Below, one piece after another: positions 6,261 through 8,194 of a stretch of 8,194 bases of DNA. The position numbers were made by a program, and so were the translations under genes. The notes beneath the pieces were generated by a model. The model did no database searches and was not told the origin of the DNA. It saw only the letters and a program-made list of their open reading frames with translations. Positions within the stretch are counted from its first letter, which is position 1. Each line of letters opens with the position of its first letter. Origin of the DNA: Methanosarcinales archaeon (GTDB lineage Archaea > Halobacteriota > Methanosarcinia > Methanosarcinales > Methanocomedenaceae); NCBI GenBank assembly GCA_030614485.1, contig JAUWTY010000046.1, positions 1-8,194 of the forward strand. The letters are read 5' to 3'.

Positions 6261-7256
6261 TTATCTGGCAGTAATCCCTGTGACAATGTCCTGTTCAAAG
6301 TCTAACAGCACACGGCTATCTTCACCACTTGTGATAGTCAGCTTTTTGTCATCGGTTATCTCACCAATCACCCGGGCCGTGATGCCTGCATCTTCGAACA
6401 TTTGGATACAGCGCCCGGCATCAGCAGGTGCTGAAGTAACAATGTAGCCTGTGGCAGGATATATCTTCAGCCACTGTATGAAGTCCACCCCGTCAGGCAC
6501 AGGTATTTTGTCCAGGTCGACCACAGCGCCCTTGCCGCTGGTCTCAAGCAACATGCCCAGAGTACCCAGGGTACCGGGGTTGCTGATATCCTTCCCAGCA
6601 GTTACTGCATGTGCTTCCCCGATGGTCTGCATCACCATGTACTTCTCCCGCACATCTGCCGGTTCCTTCATTGTGGTGGAATCCCAGCTGTAAGGTGAAT
6701 TGGGCCCTACGTTGCCGACCATATCATAGGCAGCAATGACCAGGTCGCCTGCACGGGCAGTATCACTGCGTATCAGGCAGTCCTTTTTTGCCACACCGAC
6801 AATGGCTACTGATAGGGAAAGGTTAGGTGTGTCAGGATGCAGGTGTCCGCCGACCATTGGGACCCCGAATTTGGAAATGCCGTCCTTTATCCCGTTGAGC
6901 AACTGGACACAGGCGCCTTTATCGCTGCTGGACAGTACATTTACCATACCCAGCGGCCTGCCTCCCATGGCAGAGATGTCATTGACGTTGACCAGCACTG
7001 AACTGTAGCCTGCCCACCAGGGACTGGCATCAAGTAGCCGGCCCCAGATACCGTCTGCGGCGAAGAGTATCACCTCATCGCCTCCAGAGTCCAGCACTGC
7101 GGCATCGTCTCCGAAATCCACTATACAGTTTCCATACTGTGACCTGACCTCTTCGAAAATATTGGTAATATCTGAGATTGAGTGCTTGCGGGTAAGGCCT
7201 TCGAATGACCGTATCTCATGAGCTATCTTATCAAGGTCCAGATGTGATTCCTCCAT
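6261..7256 (-). CDS. Methanogenesis marker protein 2 (AIR synthase-related, PurM/ThiL/HypE-like)
   Basis: A 331-residue cytoplasmic protein of the PurM (AIR synthase-like) superfamily, whose members (PurM, PurL, ThiL, HypE, SelD) activate substrates through ATP-dependent phosphorylation. Visible motifs are GDDAA (49-53, nucleotide/metal loop), AADGIW (66-71), the conserved NVNDISAMGGRP (90-101) and GGHLHPD (136-142). These, and the PWWAGY stretch (79-84), match what I recall of the methanogenesis marker 2 family, which is confined to archaea carrying methyl-coenzyme M reductase; length is normal for it. The precise reaction is unknown to me. ThiL is the nearest alternative, but the ISAMGG/PWW context favours marker 2. 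The ATG at 7256 has no clear ribosome binding site. It is the first gene of a two-gene unit with the JAMM protease and diverges from ribonuclease HI. Confidence 0.88.
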   Translation of the reverse strand: MEESHLDLDKIAHEIRSFEGLTRKHSISDITNIFEEVRSQYGNCIVDFGDDAAVLDSGGDEVILFAADGIWGRLLDASPWWAGYSSVLVNVNDISAMGGRPLGMVNVLSSSDKGACVQLLNGIKDGISKFGVPMVGGHLHPDTPNLSLSVAIVGVAKKDCLIRSDTARAGDLVIAAYDMVGNVGPNSPYSWDSTTMKEPADVREKYMVMQTIGEAHAVTAGKDISNPGTLGTLGMLLETSGKGAVVDLDKIPVPDGVDFIQWLKIYPATGYIVTSAPADAGRCIQMFEDAGITARVIGEITDDKKLTITSGEDSRVLLDFEQDIVTGITAR

Positions 7257-7307
7257 ATTTATGGTGGGAGAATATTGTTTATGTTACTAAAACATTGTGA
7301 GTATACG
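7257..7307. promoter_or_regulatory. Divergent promoter region between marker 2 and ribonuclease HI
   Basis: Only 51 bp separate the two divergent start codons (7256 minus, 7308 plus). The interval is AT-rich (AATATTGTTTATG at 7271-7283, then ACTAAAACATT), but neither strand has an unambiguous TATA box. Short leaders and shared control are likely; exact elements cannot be assigned. Confidence 0.35.
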
Positions 7308-7730
7308 ATGTCGAAATTTCAAAAGGTCTTTGTAGTGACGGACGGGGCTTCCAGGGGTAATCCCGGCGCTTCAGCCGTTGGATATGGCATATATGATACC
7401 GATTGGGGTGTTGTTGAGGAAAAAGGTGAATGTATTGGAAAGGCAACAAACAATGAGGCCGAATACCGGGCCCTGGTGGCAGCGCTGGAACGCGCCGCAC
7501 ACTACTGTAAAGATGAAGTTGTGCATTATTCAGACAGTGAACTGCTGGTTAAGCAGTTGAATGGGCAATACAGGGTGAAGGCAGGGAATTTAAAGCCCCT
7601 GTTTGAAAAGGTATCAAAATTGAGGAAGAAATTCGCATCAGTGAAACACCGGCATGTCCGCAGGACCGACAAGAGAGTGGCGAGGATTGACGGGCTGGCG
7701 AATGATGCACTGGATGGGGCAGGGTTTTGA
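7308..7730 (+). CDS. rnhA: Ribonuclease HI
   Basis: A 140-residue RNase H fold enzyme that cuts the RNA strand of RNA-DNA hybrids, used in removing R-loops, primers and ribonucleotides. The four metal-binding acidic residues are identifiable: Asp12 in VVTDGASRGNPG, Glu52 in TNNEAEYRAL, Asp76 in YSDSELLVKQL and Asp128 in RIDGLANDALD. The length is typical of single-domain type 1 enzymes without an N-terminal hybrid-binding domain. The ATG at 7308 (MSKFQKVF) is chosen because it places the first catalytic Asp at the usual distance. In-frame starts at 7275 (TTG) and 7281 (ATG) would add 9-11 unconserved residues and overlap the divergent promoter. The gene is a single-gene unit followed at once by a T-rich terminator. 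Confidence 0.93.
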   Translation: MSKFQKVFVVTDGASRGNPGASAVGYGIYDTDWGVVEEKGECIGKATNNEAEYRALVAALERAAHYCKDEVVHYSDSELLVKQLNGQYRVKAGNLKPLFEKVSKLRKKFASVKHRHVRRTDKRVARIDGLANDALDGAGF

Positions 7731-7746
7731 TATTTCCTATTTTTTC
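7731..7746 (+). terminator. T-rich terminator after ribonuclease HI
   Basis: The sequence following the TGA is pyrimidine-rich and contains six consecutive T (7740-7745), the usual archaeal intrinsic termination signal. No stem is needed or evident. Confidence 0.5.
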
Positions 7747-7787
7747 TGACAACCGTGAAAAAAAACCATATTTTCAATCCCCTTACC

Positions 7788-7809
7788 ATTGATATAAAGC
7801 CATATCAAT
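7788..7809. repeat. Perfect 8-bp inverted repeat, operator-like
   Basis: ATTGATAT (7788-7795) and ATATCAAT (7802-7809) are perfect inverted copies separated by six bases (AAAGCC). The dyad ends 15 bases before the TATA box at 7825. That is a usual place for an archaeal activator or repressor dimer to bind. An alternative is a weak AT-rich RNA hairpin. Confidence 0.5.
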
Positions 7810-7824
7810 CAGTTCCATTTTTGT

Positions 7825-7833
7825 GGTATATAA
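7825..7833 (+). promoter_or_regulatory. Strong TATA box in the rnhA-nrdD gap
   Basis: GTATATAAA at 7825-7833 is a near-consensus archaeal TATA box, predicting a plus-strand transcript start at about 7855-7860. A small dyad, TCAGT (7837-7841) and ACTGA (7847-7851), lies between box and start. No known gene follows on this strand, so the promoter serves either the 22-codon ORF at 7880 or a small RNA. Confidence 0.5.
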
Positions 7834-7879
7834 AGTTCAGTAACTAACTGACAAAGTCTCATTAAATTGTGGGGAGAAA

Positions 7880-7948
7880 ATGAGTTTTGAATTTTATGAA
7901 AAGGGGGGCACCGGAAGAAAAATAAAGTTTTGGAAGCAAATTACCTGA
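7880..7948 (+). CDS. Small ORF, 22 codons, unknown
   Basis: An ATG at 7880 opens a 22-codon frame beginning MSFEFYEKGGTGRK and ending KQIT, closed by TGA. It is preceded by GGGGAG (7871-7876), a ribosome-binding-like motif at a short 3-base spacing, and by a TATA box about 50 bases upstream. The product would be basic in its second half with no membrane segment. I do not recognise it. It may be a genuine microprotein, a leader peptide, the decayed start of a lost gene, or chance within a small-RNA transcript (roughly 7857 to the hairpin at 7988-8004). No other gene is visible in 7731-8072. Confidence 0.3.
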   Translation: MSFEFYEKGGTGRKIKFWKQIT

Positions 7949-7987
7949 CTGGAAACATCCGATGCCTAGCCATAGCTACAATTAATT

Positions 7988-8004
7988 TGCACCCGAAGGG
8001 TGCA
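7988..8004. terminator. GC-rich hairpin between the small ORF and nrdD
   Basis: TGCACCC (7988-7994) and GGGTGCA (7998-8004) form a perfect 7-bp stem with a 3-base loop (GAA on plus, TTC on minus). On the plus strand it is followed by TATTTTC, so it could end the small transcript from the 7825 promoter. On the minus strand it lies about 70 bases beyond the nrdD stop and could define that 3' end. Confidence 0.45.
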
Positions 8005-8072
8005 TATTTTCACACCGTATCCATCCTCTCCTCAGCCGCTTATCCCTTTATAGACCCAATCCCAATCGCAAC

Positions 8073-8194
8073 TTACATCATATCCTTGGCACCGTACCTC
8101 AGCCTATCCTTCAACTCCTGCTTCTTGCCATTGTTCCACCCATCTACAGCCTGTATATACCCGGTTACCCTTGACAGGTGCTCAATATTATCAG
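8073..8194 (-). CDS. nrdD: Anaerobic ribonucleoside-triphosphate reductase (class III), C-terminal end
   Basis: The last 39 codons of a gene running in from the right edge, ending with TAA (plus-strand 8073-8075). The fragment reads HLSRVTGYIQAVDGW, then NNGKKQELKDRLRYG and KDMM. RVTGYIQ is the glycyl-radical motif of class III reductases (RVCGYLG in E. coli NrdD); the radical glycine is encoded at 8160-8162. The downstream GKKQELKDR stretch also matches the family's end (GKQEEVKRR in E. coli). The enzyme makes dNTPs under strict anaerobiosis after activation by the radical-SAM protein NrdG. The catalytic body and zinc-binding cysteines lie outside the window. Confidence 0.88.
   Translation of the reverse strand, partial: DNIEHLSRVTGYIQAVDGWNNGKKQELKDRLRYGAKDMM

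Noticed and set aside
6067..6693. Plus-strand ORFs over the JAMM and marker 2 genes
   Set aside because: The opposite strand carries complete, motif-bearing genes. These frames are shadows arising from GC-richer codons.
7281..7307. Earlier starts for ribonuclease HI (TTG 7275, ATG 7281)
   Set aside because: They add unconserved residues and would run into the divergent promoter. The ATG at 7308 gives the normal family N-terminus.
1..8194. CRISPR arrays, tRNA/rRNA genes, insertion sequences
   Set aside because: No regularly spaced direct repeats, no tRNA-like cloverleaf or rRNA segments, and no transposase or terminal inverted repeats were seen on reading both strands.

Overview
The window looks like the chromosome of an anaerobic, Mcr-bearing euryarchaeon, most likely of the Methanosarcinales / ANME-2 type. 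The reasons are a clear methanogenesis marker 2 (PurM/AIR-synthase-like) protein, the 3' end of an oxygen-sensitive class III ribonucleotide reductase, archaeal TATA boxes with near-leaderless starts, and several secreted proteins with archaeal class III (prepilin) signal peptides full of N-glycosylation sequons. The exact genus cannot be told from the sequence alone.

Layout. 1-24 is probably the tail of an upstream gene. 178-3377 (+) is a two-gene unit of pilin-like proteins: a 588-residue protein with a large glutamine-amidotransferase-like extracellular domain, then a fibronectin-III protein whose reading frame is cut by one in-frame TAA (2247-2249). 3390-5757 (-) is a three-gene unit of pilin-like proteins, converging on the first unit across a 12-bp gap. 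5835-7256 (-) is a two-gene unit: methanogenesis marker 2 directly abutting a JAMM/MPN+ metalloprotease. 7308-7730 (+) is ribonuclease HI, divergent from marker 2. 7731-8072 has no recognised gene but holds a T-rich terminator, an 8-bp dyad, a strong TATA box, a 22-codon ORF and a GC-rich hairpin. 8073-8194 (-) is the C-terminal end of anaerobic ribonucleoside-triphosphate reductase (nrdD).

The most interesting part is 178-5757. It encodes five different pilin-like proteins, each with one N-terminal hydrophobic helix behind a short charged or polar leader. From memory, the N-terminal signatures resemble the set of uncharacterised pilin-like families that cluster together in haloarchaea (the DUF7288, DUF7261, DUF7287, DUF7266 and DUF7289 types). 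No assembly ATPase, membrane platform protein or prepilin peptidase is present in the window. My inference is that the five form one heteromeric cell-surface structure, with the two large proteins (amidotransferase-like and fibronectin-III) as exposed ends and the three smaller ones as structural or minor pilins. The rest of the window is housekeeping: nucleic-acid repair (RNase HI), dNTP synthesis (NrdD) and a methanogenesis-associated enzyme with a putative deconjugating protease.
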